DNA of 64,000 nt from Kordia aestuariivivens (GCF_014397005.1 NZ_JACGWS010000001.1:310001-374000), one strand, 5' to 3'; counted from the stretch's first letter, positions 9,611 to 18,348 are shown. Notes: generated by a model not told the origin, from the letters alone. Numbers and translations are program-made.

Positions 9611-10174
9611 GTGAAAGTTATTCAATTACATCTACAAGAATCAAAGCTTATAAAAAGAGCGAAGCAAAATGATCGTAAAGCGCAGCAAGCACTTTATGCG
9701 CAATATGCTCCGAAAATGTTAAGCGTTTGTAGGTACTATATATCTAATGTTCACGATGCAGAAGCAACGATGCTTTCCGGATTTTTCAAGGTATTTACAC
9801 ATATCAAGACGTATAAAAATGAAGGAAGTTTTGAAGGTTGGATTCGCAGAATCATGATTCGGGAATCAATCTCTTTTCTAAGAAAAAAGAATCCACTAAT
9901 AGCTGTAGAAGAAATAGAAGTCTATACGGAAGCAGTTGCTTGCGAAATGGATGTGCAAGCGGGCGTAGCAGCCATTCAAAAAGCAATAGACGCTTTGCCA
10001 GACGGATATAGAATTGTATTCAATCTATATGAAATAGAAGGCTACAAGCATCAAGAAATTGCTGAAATGCTCAATATTTCCGTAAGCACCTCAAAAACAC
10101 AATTATTCAAAGCGAAAAAAGTGCTTCAAACACAACTTCGATCAAAAAAAAACAGAACGAATGAAATCGCATAA
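9611..10174 (+). CDS. ECF-type RNA polymerase sigma factor
   Basis: The 187-aa protein has a sigma region 2 (residues 20-85, DRKAQQALYAQYAPKMLSVC, and the promoter-melting part GSFEGWIRRIMIRESI). Region 4 follows (about 125-175, IDALPDGYRIVFNLYEIEGY and the helix-turn-helix HQEIAEMLNISVSTSKTQLF). The start is GTG at 9611. It directs transcription of a small regulon, probably in response to an envelope signal. The next gene overlaps it by 14 bases or starts one base later, and encodes a single-pass membrane protein in the usual place of an anti-sigma factor. This points to a sigma/anti-sigma/effector operon. Confidence 0.93.
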   Translation: MKVIQLHLQESKLIKRAKQNDRKAQQALYAQYAPKMLSVCRYYISNVHDAEATMLSGFFKVFTHIKTYKNEGSFEGWIRRIMIRESISFLRKKNPLIAVEEIEVYTEAVACEMDVQAGVAAIQKAIDALPDGYRIVFNLYEIEGYKHQEIAEMLNISVSTSKTQLFKAKKVLQTQLRSKKNRTNEIA

Positions 10175-10943
10175 GATGAAAAATATATTAGAAGAGCGTA
10201 GGATGGAAGTGTCCGAGAATTCTTGGGAAACACTCGCAAGTCAGCTAGACGCGAACGATCAAAAGAAAAAGCGCACACGTTTTTATCCGTATGCAGCTTG
10301 TATCGCATTATTGGTAAGTTTCATTGTATTTATGATACTGAAAACGGAAACGACAGTTGGAACAGAAACAATCGTGAAAACGGAAATAAAATCAAACAAT
10401 ACGATTCCGAAAGTTGATCAGAAGCAAGAAACAATTCCAACCGTAACAGAAAAAATAATTACAAAAAATAATGAAATTGCAGCGCAAGAATCAACTCCAA
10501 AAGTGATTGAATACAAAGTTGTAAAGGATCAGTTGCATTCTAAACAAAAAGAACAACTAGAAACCGAATTGCACAAAGAAGTTCAAAACGCGGTTGTGAT
10601 TGTTAAAAGAGAAATACATCCAAAAGGAATCGAAACTTTCATTGCGCAAAAAGAAGTTGTGGTTGATTCAAATGCAGCATTAAAAGCTTCTATCGCTGCA
10701 TTATCAGCTTCTGAAAAAGTGACAATTACGGATGAAGAAATAGATCAATTACTCAAAGAAGCACAACAATCACTGAAAAAACTAGATGTACAAAAAGACG
10801 TAGATATTACTGCGTTTGCTACTGCCGATGAACTACTAGAAGAAGTAGAGCTCGAACTAGACAAGTCATTCAAGCGAAAAGTATACGAACTCATCAAGAA
10901 TAATATCCAAAAAAACCGAACAGTTATTGCTGATCGCGATTAA
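10161..10943 (+). CDS. Single-pass membrane protein, probable anti-sigma factor
   Basis: The 260-aa product has a cytoplasmic N-terminus of about 50 residues, one transmembrane helix (about 53-71, FYPYAACIALLVSFIVFMIL) and a periplasmic part rich in Lys, Glu and Thr with predicted helical, coiled-coil-like segments (DEEIDQLLKEAQQSLKKLD). I see no catalytic motif or zinc-binding ZAS motif. Position and topology directly after an ECF sigma gene suggest it holds the sigma factor, but this is inference from context. Two starts are possible: ATG at 10161, which overlaps the sigma gene, or ATG at 10176, one base after its stop. Confidence 0.8.
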   Translation: MKSHKMKNILEERRMEVSENSWETLASQLDANDQKKKRTRFYPYAACIALLVSFIVFMILKTETTVGTETIVKTEIKSNNTIPKVDQKQETIPTVTEKIITKNNEIAAQESTPKVIEYKVVKDQLHSKQKEQLETELHKEVQNAVVIVKREIHPKGIETFIAQKEVVVDSNAALKASIAALSASEKVTITDEEIDQLLKEAQQSLKKLDVQKDVDITAFATADELLEEVELELDKSFKRKVYELIKNNIQKNRTVIADRD

Positions 10944-10997
10944 AAATCACACACCATATCGATAGGTGAAGTCAATCATCATTTAAAAAAAACGAAC

Positions 10998-12032
10998 ATG
11001 AAAACAATTACAATGTATTTATGCCTGGTATTCTTATGCGTAAATTTTACGATGCAAGGGCAAGAAAAAGACTCAATTCAACTTAAGAAAGAGCAAAACA
11101 AACGGTATTTAGAAGGGCGATTACGAATCATTGAAGCCGATGAAAAAAGACTCTTGAAATACGAGATAGAGCAAATTAATAAAAAATTAGAGAAAGGAAA
11201 GATTAGCAAAGAAGAAGCGGAAAGGCAAAAGAAAAAAGCGGCGATGTTAGCTGCTGCGAATATTGAATATCGTATGGCAAAAACCAAACGAGAAATGTTG
11301 ACCGATTACTACATTCAAGAAGGTGGAAGTTTTATACGATTTGGAGAAGTATTTGATACGCGAAGAATCAAAAAAAGACCTTTAAAATATGACAAACGTA
11401 CGTATTCAGATCTTGTATTTGCATTTGGTTTAAATAATGCCATTCAAGATGGAAAATCATTAAGCGATTCCGATTACAGAGTTGGTGGCTCACGATTTTT
11501 CGAATTTGGAATCACATGGCGAACACGTGTCTTTAAAAACCACAACTTTGTGCGTTTCAAATACGGATTGTCATTGCAATACAATAATTTAAAGCCAACT
11601 GGAAACAGAGTTTTTGTAGATAACGGAAACGAAACGACGCTGGAAGAATTTCCAAATGACTTACGTCGTTCAAAAATTAGAATGACCAACTTAGTCGTGC
11701 CAATCTATTTTGAATTTGGTCCTTCTAATAAAATTGACAAAGAAAGTTATGTTCGATATAACACACGAAAACAATTTAAAATTGGAATTGGTGGCTTTGC
11801 AGGATTCAATATCGCTGTAAAACAAAAACTAAAATATTCTCAAGATGGTGATCGGGTAGATCAAGAAATCAGAAGAAACTTTAATACAAATGCTTTTGTG
11901 TATGGTTTGGCAGGATATATCGGTTGGGACGATTTGAGTTTGTATTGTAAATACGACTTATCACCAATATTCAAAAGTCCAAATGCAAAGCAGCGTAACA
12001 TTTCGCTAGGAGTGCGATTGGATGTTTTCTAA
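10998..12032 (+). CDS. Predicted outer-membrane beta-barrel protein with coiled-coil N-terminus
   Basis: The 344-aa product has a signal peptide (residues 1-21, ending MQGQ). A highly charged helical segment follows (about 25-100, RLLKYEIEQINKKLEKGKIS and neighbours). From about residue 110 there are alternating amphipathic strands typical of a small outer-membrane barrel (FEFGITWRTRVF, FVRFKYGLSLQYNN, IGIGGFAGFNIAVK), ending in ISLGVRLDVF with the C-terminal Phe expected of barrel proteins. It is the third gene of the sigma-factor unit. It may be the target or sensor arm of that system. The specific function is unknown. Confidence 0.8.
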   Translation: MKTITMYLCLVFLCVNFTMQGQEKDSIQLKKEQNKRYLEGRLRIIEADEKRLLKYEIEQINKKLEKGKISKEEAERQKKKAAMLAAANIEYRMAKTKREMLTDYYIQEGGSFIRFGEVFDTRRIKKRPLKYDKRTYSDLVFAFGLNNAIQDGKSLSDSDYRVGGSRFFEFGITWRTRVFKNHNFVRFKYGLSLQYNNLKPTGNRVFVDNGNETTLEEFPNDLRRSKIRMTNLVVPIYFEFGPSNKIDKESYVRYNTRKQFKIGIGGFAGFNIAVKQKLKYSQDGDRVDQEIRRNFNTNAFVYGLAGYIGWDDLSLYCKYDLSPIFKSPNAKQRNISLGVRLDVF

Positions 12033-12237
12033 AACAATGAAAAAGTTACTACATATTTTTGTGTATTTATAACACTTAGCGCGAATGGGTAAGAATTACA
12101 AAAAGAAATTAATCACATAAAAATACCCTTAGATGTATCATCAATACAAAAATTAGAAAGATCTTTGGATGCGCTTGTCTCTCAAGTTTGAGCCAAGCGT
12201 GTTATTTTAAAATAAAAAATTAACTCTTTACCGCAGA

Positions 12238-13089
12238 ATGAAACATTTTATCATAACACTATTATTGTTAATATCATTCTCACAAGCAATCTGTCAAGTA
12301 ACAGGTGAAGTGATTGATACTAAAACTAAAAATCCAATAGCATATGCAAACATTTGGATTCAGGATACAAAATCAGGAACAACGACAAACGAAGATGGTA
12401 CATTTATTTTTGAAAAAGCAAAAATAGGTGATACACTGAAAGTCTCTTGTGTAGGCTATGAAGAAGAATACTTTATTGCAAAGGCGGATAACAAAATTTC
12501 GTTAAATGCGATGGTTGTTGAACTAGATACAGTTGTATTGCAACCAGTAACCTATAAACGCATTAAAAAAATAACAACCTTCAAAAAGAAAGATTTAAAA
12601 AAGTATTATGCAAATGGACATTATTCTATTGCTAGATACTTTCCGTACAAACGAAACTACAAGGAAAATCCATATATAAAGGAAATCAAAACCTTGGTGT
12701 GGAATTCGAAACGGGAAAAAGTCAATTTTAAAATGTATTTACTTAAAGCTGATAATGAAGGAAATCCTACCAATATCTTGATCGGAGAACCTCAATTATT
12801 TTATGTAAAAAGAGGAGTTAGAGAAGTAAACTGGCGCTTAAAATCACCCATTTTATTTCCAAAAGAAGGTGTGTTTGTTGTAATTGATCGCATCAATATA
12901 AAAGATAATTTATACAGTAATGAATATCAAAAAAATATCATACAACCGTCAATTTCCCAAGAAACCATAGTGTATCCACAAAATACTTGGTTGCGATTTA
13001 GTGGCGATTGGAAGAGATCAAAAGAATTTAAGAATATAGGAACCACCGGAGAAGATAATATCGCTATTAATATTGAATTGACCGATTAA
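12238..13089 (+). CDS. Secreted protein with carboxypeptidase-like regulatory domain
   Basis: The 283-aa product has a signal peptide (residues 1-20, ending AICQ). A CarboxypepD_reg-like beta-sandwich follows (about 20-100, VTGEVIDTKTKNPIAYANIW, GTTTNEDGTFIF, DTLKVSCVGYEE), the module that also begins SusC-type receptors. There is no plug or barrel after it. Residues 110-283 form an unknown beta-rich domain (WNSKREKVNFKMYLL, VNWRLKSPILFPKEGVFVVI). Such free-standing proteins are common in Flavobacteriia and of unknown role, probably periplasmic or surface-associated. It is followed by a strong hairpin terminator shared with the dnaG upstream region. Confidence 0.85.
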   Translation: MKHFIITLLLLISFSQAICQVTGEVIDTKTKNPIAYANIWIQDTKSGTTTNEDGTFIFEKAKIGDTLKVSCVGYEEEYFIAKADNKISLNAMVVELDTVVLQPVTYKRIKKITTFKKKDLKKYYANGHYSIARYFPYKRNYKENPYIKEIKTLVWNSKREKVNFKMYLLKADNEGNPTNILIGEPQLFYVKRGVREVNWRLKSPILFPKEGVFVVIDRINIKDNLYSNEYQKNIIQPSISQETIVYPQNTWLRFSGDWKRSKEFKNIGTTGEDNIAINIELTD

Positions 13090-13092
13090 ATT

Positions 13093-13133
13093 GACTCGTC
13101 CTAAAAAATTATAACGGTTTTTTAGGACGAGTC
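13093..13133. terminator. Hairpin with a perfect 16-bp stem between the secreted protein gene and dnaG
   Basis: GACTCGTCCTAAAAAA at 13093-13108 pairs perfectly with 13118-13133 around a nine-base loop. The A/U-rich inner half of the stem is unusual. It sits three bases after the stop of the preceding gene, so a terminator is the likely role. Confidence 0.75.
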
Positions 13134-13248
13134 ATATATTTATTTTTAATTTTTTAAAAACGAACTGTACAAAGACACTTTTTATTTTTAACCAAATATT
13201 GATCAAAACTTAGTATTTTTGAAGTTCATTCCTAAACTTTCGTAAACT

Positions 13249-15210
13249 TTGATTTCAAGATCGACTATAGATGCTGTATTTGACGCTGCTCGCGTAGAGG
13301 AAGTCATTGGCGATTTTGTACAACTCAAAAAATCGGGAAGTAACTTCAAAGGATTGAGTCCATTCTCGGAAGAGCGTACGCCATCGTTTATGGTGTCTCC
13401 TGTAAAGCAAATTTGGAAAGATTTCAGTTCAGGAAAAGGAGGAAACGCAGTTGCTTTTCTCATGGAACATGAACATTTCACCTATCCGGAAGCTATAAAA
13501 TACTTGGCCAATAAATACGGAATTGAAGTTGAAGAAACGGAGCAAACCAATGAAGAAAAAGAGCTAGCCGACGAAAAGGAAAGCATGTATTTGGTTTCTG
13601 AATACGCTAAAAAATACCATCAAGACATTCTTTGGGAATCGCCGCAAGGAAAAGCCATTGGATTGACATATTTCAAAGAAAGAGGTTTTACAACGGATAT
13701 CATCAAAAAATTTGGATTGGGGTATGCGTTGGATGAATGGGAAGCATTTACCAAAAGTGCGCTCAAAGAAGGTTACAATCTAAACTATCTTGCCAAAACG
13801 GGTTTAACCATTGTAAAAGAAGAAAAACGCTTCGATCGTTTCAAGGGTAGAGTCATGTTTCCAATTCACAGTATGAGCGGACGCGTACTTGGTTTTGGTG
13901 GACGAATCTTAACAAATGATAAAAAAGCTGCCAAATATCTCAATTCGCCCGAAAGTGATATTTACCATAAAAGTAAAGTTTTATACGGTTTGTACTACGC
14001 AAAACAAGCCATTGCAAAAGAAGATAACTGTTATTTAGTGGAAGGTTATACGGATGTCATTCAGATGCATCAAGCAGGAATTCACAATGTGGTTTCTTCT
14101 TCTGGAACTGCTTTAACAGCGGATCAAATACGTCTCATAAATCGTTTAACAAAAAATATTACGGTTCTTTACGATGGAGATGCTGCGGGAATTCGCGCGT
14201 CACTTCGTGGAGTTGATTTAATTCTTGAACAAGGAATGAATGTGCGCGTATGTACATTTCCTGAAGGAGAAGATCCTGATAGTTTTGCCAAAAACAATGC
14301 ATTGGAAGATGTATTGGAATACTTTGAGAAAAACGTAAAAGATTTCATCAGTTACAAAGCTTCATTACTGATGGAAGTTACCAAAAACGATCCGATTAAA
14401 AAGGCAGAAGTCATCAACGACATGATGTCAAGCATCTCAAAAGTTTCTGACCGTATCAAGCAAGAATTGTATTTGCGTGAAACATCTCGCATCATGGACA
14501 TTTCGGAAGAAGTGTTATTTGCTACGTTGGCACAATTGCAAAACAAAGATATTAAGGAAGCGAACAAACAAATTAGACAGGAGAAAAAAGCTTTTGAAGT
14601 CATAAAACCGCAAGAAAAAGCGGAACGCGTTGATGTACAATATGTCTTAGAACGAAAAATCATAGAAATACTATTGTTATATGGAAACATGGAAGCGACG
14701 TTTGAAGATTTAATTTTAAAAGAAAATGACGAAGGCGAATTAAAAATGGAGCATGAACTCTTTGAAGCAAAAGTCTTTGAAAAACTCTATCTCGATTTGC
14801 AACAAGATGAAATTGATTTGGCAAATGAAAAATTCAAAACCATCTATTACAGCGCTATTGAAAAATTAAACACAACTGGAACATTAGAACTAGATGCATT
14901 TGTAAACGAAATCGATCCAGAAATCGCCAATGAAATTACAGACATTCTCATGCGTGAAGAGCGTTACGAATTGCACAATTGGGAAGCGCAAAACATCTTT
15001 GTAAAGCCAAAAGAAGAAAAGATTGCGCAATTGACAAGCGAAACCATACTTAGTTTGCGTTGCTACTTAATCAATCTTAAAATTGAAGAACTCAAGCAAG
15101 GAATGCAAGAAGATACTGGGCTAGAAGAACTTCAAAATGTATTAGAAGAAATAAAAGACTACATATTTCTCAAAAAATCACTTTCCGAACAACTCAAAAG
15201 AGTGTTATAA
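13249..15210 (+). CDS. dnaG: DNA primase lacking zinc-ribbon ligands
   Basis: DnaG makes RNA primers at replication forks and works with the DnaB helicase. The 653-aa protein has an N-terminal zinc-ribbon-like domain (1-100), a TOPRIM catalytic core (YLVEGYTDVIQMHQAG near 264-279, and VLYDGDAAGIRA with the acidic metal-binding residues) and a C-terminal helicase-interaction region. The canonical zinc ligands of CPxH and CxxC are replaced by Ser37, Ser40, Asp58 and Ser61 (GLSPFSEERTPSF, KDFSSGKGG). The domain is kept but should not bind zinc. The start is TTG at 13249, chosen because MISRSTIDAVFDAARVEEVI matches the usual flavobacterial N-terminus. TATTTTTG at 13214-13221 is a plausible -7 element. 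Confidence 0.95.
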   Translation: MISRSTIDAVFDAARVEEVIGDFVQLKKSGSNFKGLSPFSEERTPSFMVSPVKQIWKDFSSGKGGNAVAFLMEHEHFTYPEAIKYLANKYGIEVEETEQTNEEKELADEKESMYLVSEYAKKYHQDILWESPQGKAIGLTYFKERGFTTDIIKKFGLGYALDEWEAFTKSALKEGYNLNYLAKTGLTIVKEEKRFDRFKGRVMFPIHSMSGRVLGFGGRILTNDKKAAKYLNSPESDIYHKSKVLYGLYYAKQAIAKEDNCYLVEGYTDVIQMHQAGIHNVVSSSGTALTADQIRLINRLTKNITVLYDGDAAGIRASLRGVDLILEQGMNVRVCTFPEGEDPDSFAKNNALEDVLEYFEKNVKDFISYKASLLMEVTKNDPIKKAEVINDMMSSISKVSDRIKQELYLRETSRIMDISEEVLFATLAQLQNKDIKEANKQIRQEKKAFEVIKPQEKAERVDVQYVLERKIIEILLLYGNMEATFEDLILKENDEGELKMEHELFEAKVFEKLYLDLQQDEIDLANEKFKTIYYSAIEKLNTTGTLELDAFVNEIDPEIANEITDILMREERYELHNWEAQNIFVKPKEEKIAQLTSETILSLRCYLINLKIEELKQGMQEDTGLEELQNVLEEIKDYIFLKKSLSEQLKRVL

Positions 15211-15276
15211 TAAAAATGATGATACGTACAAATTCTAAAGAGAACTATACATATCATCATAAAAATCTTAACTGTA

Positions 15277-15296
15277 GTAAAGAGTAAACTCTTTAC
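15277..15296. terminator. Hairpin between convergent dnaG and response regulator genes
   Basis: GTAAAGAGT pairs with ACTCTTTAC around a two-base loop. A second inverted repeat, ATGATGATA at 15216-15224 and TATCATCAT at 15252-15260, lies between it and dnaG. Both sit in the short gap between converging genes, so bidirectional termination is likely. Confidence 0.5.
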
Positions 15297-15303
15297 AATG
15301 CAA

Positions 15304-15933
15304 TTACAGTAATTCTAACGCTTTTGCTTGTTGTAATAGATCAACTAAGTTGTCTACATTCAACTTTCGCATTAGGCGAGCTTTGTACGTGCTCACAGTT
15401 TTTTCGTTCAGATTTAACTCTTCAGCGACATGTTTGTTACGTTTACCAGAAGCTAGAAGTTTTAACACTTCTACTTCTCTCGTAGACAAACGTCTAAAAA
15501 ATCTGCGGGGTTTGTTTGTGCTTTCATCAAATGCTAAGCGCTGTGCTAATTCGTTGCTGATATAGATGCCTCCATTTGCAACTTTAACAATAGCGTCCTT
15601 AATAACATTTGTAGCTACGGATTTCGATAAGTAACCAGAAGCTCCAGCTCTCAGTGTGCTTACTGCGTAAACATCCTCTGAGTGAGAGCTAAACATAATT
15701 ACTTTTACTTCAGCAAAGTCTTTTTTAAGTCTTCGCAATGCAGTAATACCATTGACTTCGGGAATATCCATCTCAAGTAAAACAACGTCTACTTGCTCTT
15801 GACTAATAAAGTCAAAAAGCTCTGATGTTGTAGAAGCTTTACCTACTACATCAATCTCTGTAGAGTTCTTAAACAAGGATTTAATTCCTTTTCGAACAAT
15901 GGGATGATTGTCTGCAATTAATACTTTAACCAT
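15304..15933 (-). CDS. LuxR/NarL-type response regulator with Glu at the phospho-acceptor site
   Basis: The 209-aa protein has a receiver domain (1-120) and a C-terminal LuxR-type DNA-binding domain (about 145-205, LSTREVEVLKLLASGKRNKH, LNLNEKTVSTYKARLMRKL). The receiver looks intact in fold, with the conserved Ser (VIMFSSHSED) and Lys (GYLSKSV). The phospho-acceptor Asp is replaced by Glu54 in VVLLEMDIPEVNG, and the N-terminal acidic pair is Asp8-Asn9 (IADNHP) rather than two acids. Glu can mimic phospho-Asp, so the protein may be constitutively active or act as a pseudo-receiver. No histidine kinase gene is adjacent. It is convergent with dnaG. Confidence 0.93.
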   Translation of the reverse strand: MVKVLIADNHPIVRKGIKSLFKNSTEIDVVGKASTTSELFDFISQEQVDVVLLEMDIPEVNGITALRRLKKDFAEVKVIMFSSHSEDVYAVSTLRAGASGYLSKSVATNVIKDAIVKVANGGIYISNELAQRLAFDESTNKPRRFFRRLSTREVEVLKLLASGKRNKHVAEELNLNEKTVSTYKARLMRKLNVDNLVDLLQQAKALELL

Positions 15934-16095
15934 AATTTAGTTTTTAAAGTTATTATTAAATCAGACCATCACATAAAGAAAGGCTCGTTATGTCATGCAA
16001 ACATAAATACGAATCAATTTTTATTTCAGGTTTAGGGGGTCTGTAACAACAAATTTAAACAAATTTTTATAATATCGATTAAAAAACATAAAATT

Positions 16096-16884
16096 TTATG
16101 TAAGATTTTGCGGTATTTTACAGACTGGAATTGGAATCATTTTATGTCGGTTAGAAGAATTGAACCGTTTGTAAATTTTGAAAGCTTCTTGTTGTCTGCC
16201 TGTAAAGTCTTCTGCGGTTTTTCCTTCATCATACATACGCATAGCCCACTCAAGTTCATCGTAGCTAGCACCAATCTGGTCTTCATCACTTCGAGCATCA
16301 CCAAATAAGCCATCAGAAGGTGCTGCATTCATAATAGATTTAGGAACTTCAAGCGCTTTTCCTAGTAGGTAAACTTCGCTTTTCATTAAGTCAGCAATTG
16401 GACTTAAATCAACACCACCATCGCCATATTTCGTATAAAAACCTACACCAAAATCTTCTACTTTGTTTCCTGTTCCAGCAACCAATCGTCCTAATAAACC
16501 CGCATAATAATATAAAGTGGTCATTCGCAAACGCGCTCTGGTATTTGCTAAAGCCATATCAACGGTAGCTTGTGCGCCTTCCAAAGAAACTTCGGTTTTA
16601 AATTCTTCAAAAACTGGTGTCAAATCAGCGCGAACATCACTCACATTATCAAAACGTTCTTTCAATTGCTTAATGTGTTCCTGAGCACGTGTTACATGAC
16701 TTGCCGCTTGATGTATTGGCATTTCTATGCACAATACAGGGAATCCTGTTTTTGCACACAAGGTGGAAGTCACTGCGGAATCAATTCCCCCAGAAACTCC
16801 AATTACAAAACCATTCACTTTTGCGTTGGTTGCATACTCCTTTAGCCATGCTACAATATGATCGATTACCTTTTCAGTTTTCAT
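16096..16884 (-). CDS. nadE: NAD+ synthase (ammonia-dependent)
   Basis: NadE adenylates and amidates nicotinate adenine dinucleotide to NAD+. The 262-aa protein has the N-type ATP pyrophosphatase P-loop GVSGGIDSAVTS near residues 30-41 and the conserved GTGNKVEDFGVGFYTKYGDG block. The N-terminal glutaminase domain of longer NadE forms is absent, so ammonia is the direct nitrogen donor. I chose the ATG at 16884. A longer reading from a TTG nine bases upstream is possible but less likely. It is divergent from gldB, with facing -7 elements between them. Confidence 0.95.
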   Translation of the reverse strand: MKTEKVIDHIVAWLKEYATNAKVNGFVIGVSGGIDSAVTSTLCAKTGFPVLCIEMPIHQAASHVTRAQEHIKQLKERFDNVSDVRADLTPVFEEFKTEVSLEGAQATVDMALANTRARLRMTTLYYYAGLLGRLVAGTGNKVEDFGVGFYTKYGDGGVDLSPIADLMKSEVYLLGKALEVPKSIMNAAPSDGLFGDARSDEDQIGASYDELEWAMRMYDEGKTAEDFTGRQQEAFKIYKRFNSSNRHKMIPIPVCKIPQNLT

Positions 16885-16915
16885 CTGTTTCAATTTTTTT
16901 ACAAGATAAAAAAAG

Positions 16916-16935
16916 TAAATTTGCAGACAAATATA
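16916..16935. promoter_or_regulatory. Back-to-back -7 elements of gldB and nadE
   Basis: TAAATTTG at 16916-16923 on the plus strand fits the -7 of gldB. CAAATATA at 16928-16935 is the minus-strand TATATTTG fitting the -7 of nadE. Only four bases separate them, so polymerase binding to one would block the other. Confidence 0.5.
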
Positions 16936-16996
16936 GTAGTGTAATAAAATTTATAAAGATATGTTTCGTTTCAAGACTATAAAGATTGAAATTACT

Positions 16997-17947
16997 ATGA
17001 AAAAATTATTCTTTCTGTGCGTGTTAATTGTTGTTGGTTGTGCTGATGAAAATTCACTTGAAAAAGAAATTTCTGCCATTCCAATAGATGTGAATATCAC
17101 TCGATTTGATCAAGTATTCTTAAGTGCTACACCGTCAGATTTACCAAAACTAAAAGAAGTATATCCGCTATTTTTTCCGAGTTCAATTCCCGATTCTACT
17201 TGGGTGTACACCATGCGTGATCCATTACAAAAAGAACTCAAACAAGAAATAGATATTACTTTTGCAGATTTTTCAACTGTTCAGCGCGATATCAAATCGC
17301 TATTACAACACCTTGAATTTTATTTCCCTGAATACAATCCGCCAAAGATAGTTACTGTAACGACCGAAGATTATCGTAAAAAAATAATTCTATATCAAGA
17401 CATGATTTTAATTGCCTTAAATACCTATTTAGGCGCAAATCATCGATATTATGAAGGCATTCAAAACTACATTGTGCAGAATTTTGAAAAAGAAATGATT
17501 CCTGTAGATATTGCTACTGAATTTGCATACGCACAAATTCGTCCTTCACGTGATCGTTCTTTTTTAAGCAAAATGATTTTTCACGGAAAAGCACACTACA
17601 TAAAAACCTTATTAGTGCCAAAAGCTTCTGCAGCAATGCAATTTGGGTATACGGAACGACAAGTAAATTGGGCGGCGGAAAACGAAGCGCAAATCTGGAC
17701 GCATTTTATTGAAAAAGAACTATTGTATAGTACTGATAATAAATTAGATGCTAGATTCTTAAACTTGGCACCTTTCTCTAAATTTTACTTAGAATTAGAC
17801 AGCGAATCTCCAGGAGGAATTGGGCGCTATATTGGGTATCGAATAGTGGATGCATACATGAAAAATAATGATGTATCTTTGCAAGAATTAATAGGAAAAT
17901 CTACAGAAGAAATTTTTAATAACTCAAAGTACAAACCAAAAAAATAA
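16997..17947 (+). CDS. gldB: Gliding motility lipoprotein GldB
   Basis: GldB is a lipoprotein required for gliding motility and T9SS function in Flavobacterium. The product from the ATG at 16997 is 316 aa and begins with a lipoprotein signal (MKKLFFLCVLIVVGC, lipid-modified Cys15). An ATG at 16961 would add 12 residues in front of the signal and is rejected for that reason. The body carries the conserved GldB features ITRFDQVFLSA, PLFFPSSIPDSTWVYTMRDP and RQVNWAAENEAQIW. The last one is reminiscent of DUF2268-like peptidase-related proteins without a clear metal site. It overlaps gldC by one base (TAATG), so the two are translationally coupled. Confidence 0.93.
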   Translation: MKKLFFLCVLIVVGCADENSLEKEISAIPIDVNITRFDQVFLSATPSDLPKLKEVYPLFFPSSIPDSTWVYTMRDPLQKELKQEIDITFADFSTVQRDIKSLLQHLEFYFPEYNPPKIVTVTTEDYRKKIILYQDMILIALNTYLGANHRYYEGIQNYIVQNFEKEMIPVDIATEFAYAQIRPSRDRSFLSKMIFHGKAHYIKTLLVPKASAAMQFGYTERQVNWAAENEAQIWTHFIEKELLYSTDNKLDARFLNLAPFSKFYLELDSESPGGIGRYIGYRIVDAYMKNNDVSLQELIGKSTEEIFNNSKYKPKK

Positions 17948-18285
17948 TGGCGAAGAAACTCAAATCGGAAATAAAAATTGCGGTAAGTGTTGATGAAAAT
18001 AATGTTCCAGAAGAAATTAGTTGGACAGCAAAAGATGGCGGAATCAATGATGAAGCTACAAAAGCAGTGATGTTGTCTGTTTGGGATCACAAAGCGCAAG
18101 AAAGCTTACGTATTGACTTATGGACAAAAGACATGCCTGTTGATGAAATGAAAGTATTTTATCATCAAACATTAGTGTCCATGGCAAAAGCATTTCAACG
18201 CGCGACAAATGATGAAAAAATGAGTGCAACAATGCTAGATTTCTGTGACTATTTTGCAGAAAAACTAGAGATTACTCAGAAGTAA
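17947..18285 (+). CDS. gldC: Gliding motility protein GldC
   Basis: The 112-aa protein matches GldC in size, sequence character (KKLKSEIKIAVSVDENNVPE, WTAKDGG, LWTKDMPVDEMKVFYHQTL) and position directly after gldB. It has no signal peptide or membrane segment, so it is cytoplasmic. In Flavobacterium johnsoniae GldC is an accessory factor that improves gliding. Its start codon shares a base with the gldB stop. Confidence 0.93.
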   Translation: MAKKLKSEIKIAVSVDENNVPEEISWTAKDGGINDEATKAVMLSVWDHKAQESLRIDLWTKDMPVDEMKVFYHQTLVSMAKAFQRATNDEKMSATMLDFCDYFAEKLEITQK

Positions 18286-18313
18286 CTATAGATTGCATTT
18301 TTAATACGATATC

Positions 18314-18348
18314 AATTGAGATTTTAGTCTTTTTCTAAAATCTCAATT
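18314..18348. terminator. Terminator hairpin overlapping the end of the convergent DUF5995-like gene
   Basis: AATTGAGATTTTAG (18314-18327) pairs perfectly over 14 bases with 18335-18348 around a seven-base loop. The right arm lies inside the last codons of the convergent gene, so both genes probably share this bidirectional terminator. Confidence 0.65.

Noticed and set aside
12033-12237. Possible small gene in the gap after the beta-barrel gene
   Set aside because: An ATG occurs near 12086 but the frame closes within a few codons; no consistent reading frame.
13249-13251. Search for an ATG start for dnaG instead of TTG
   Set aside because: The nearest in-frame ATG is around codon 48, which would remove most of the N-terminal domain; TTG gives the family-typical N-terminus.
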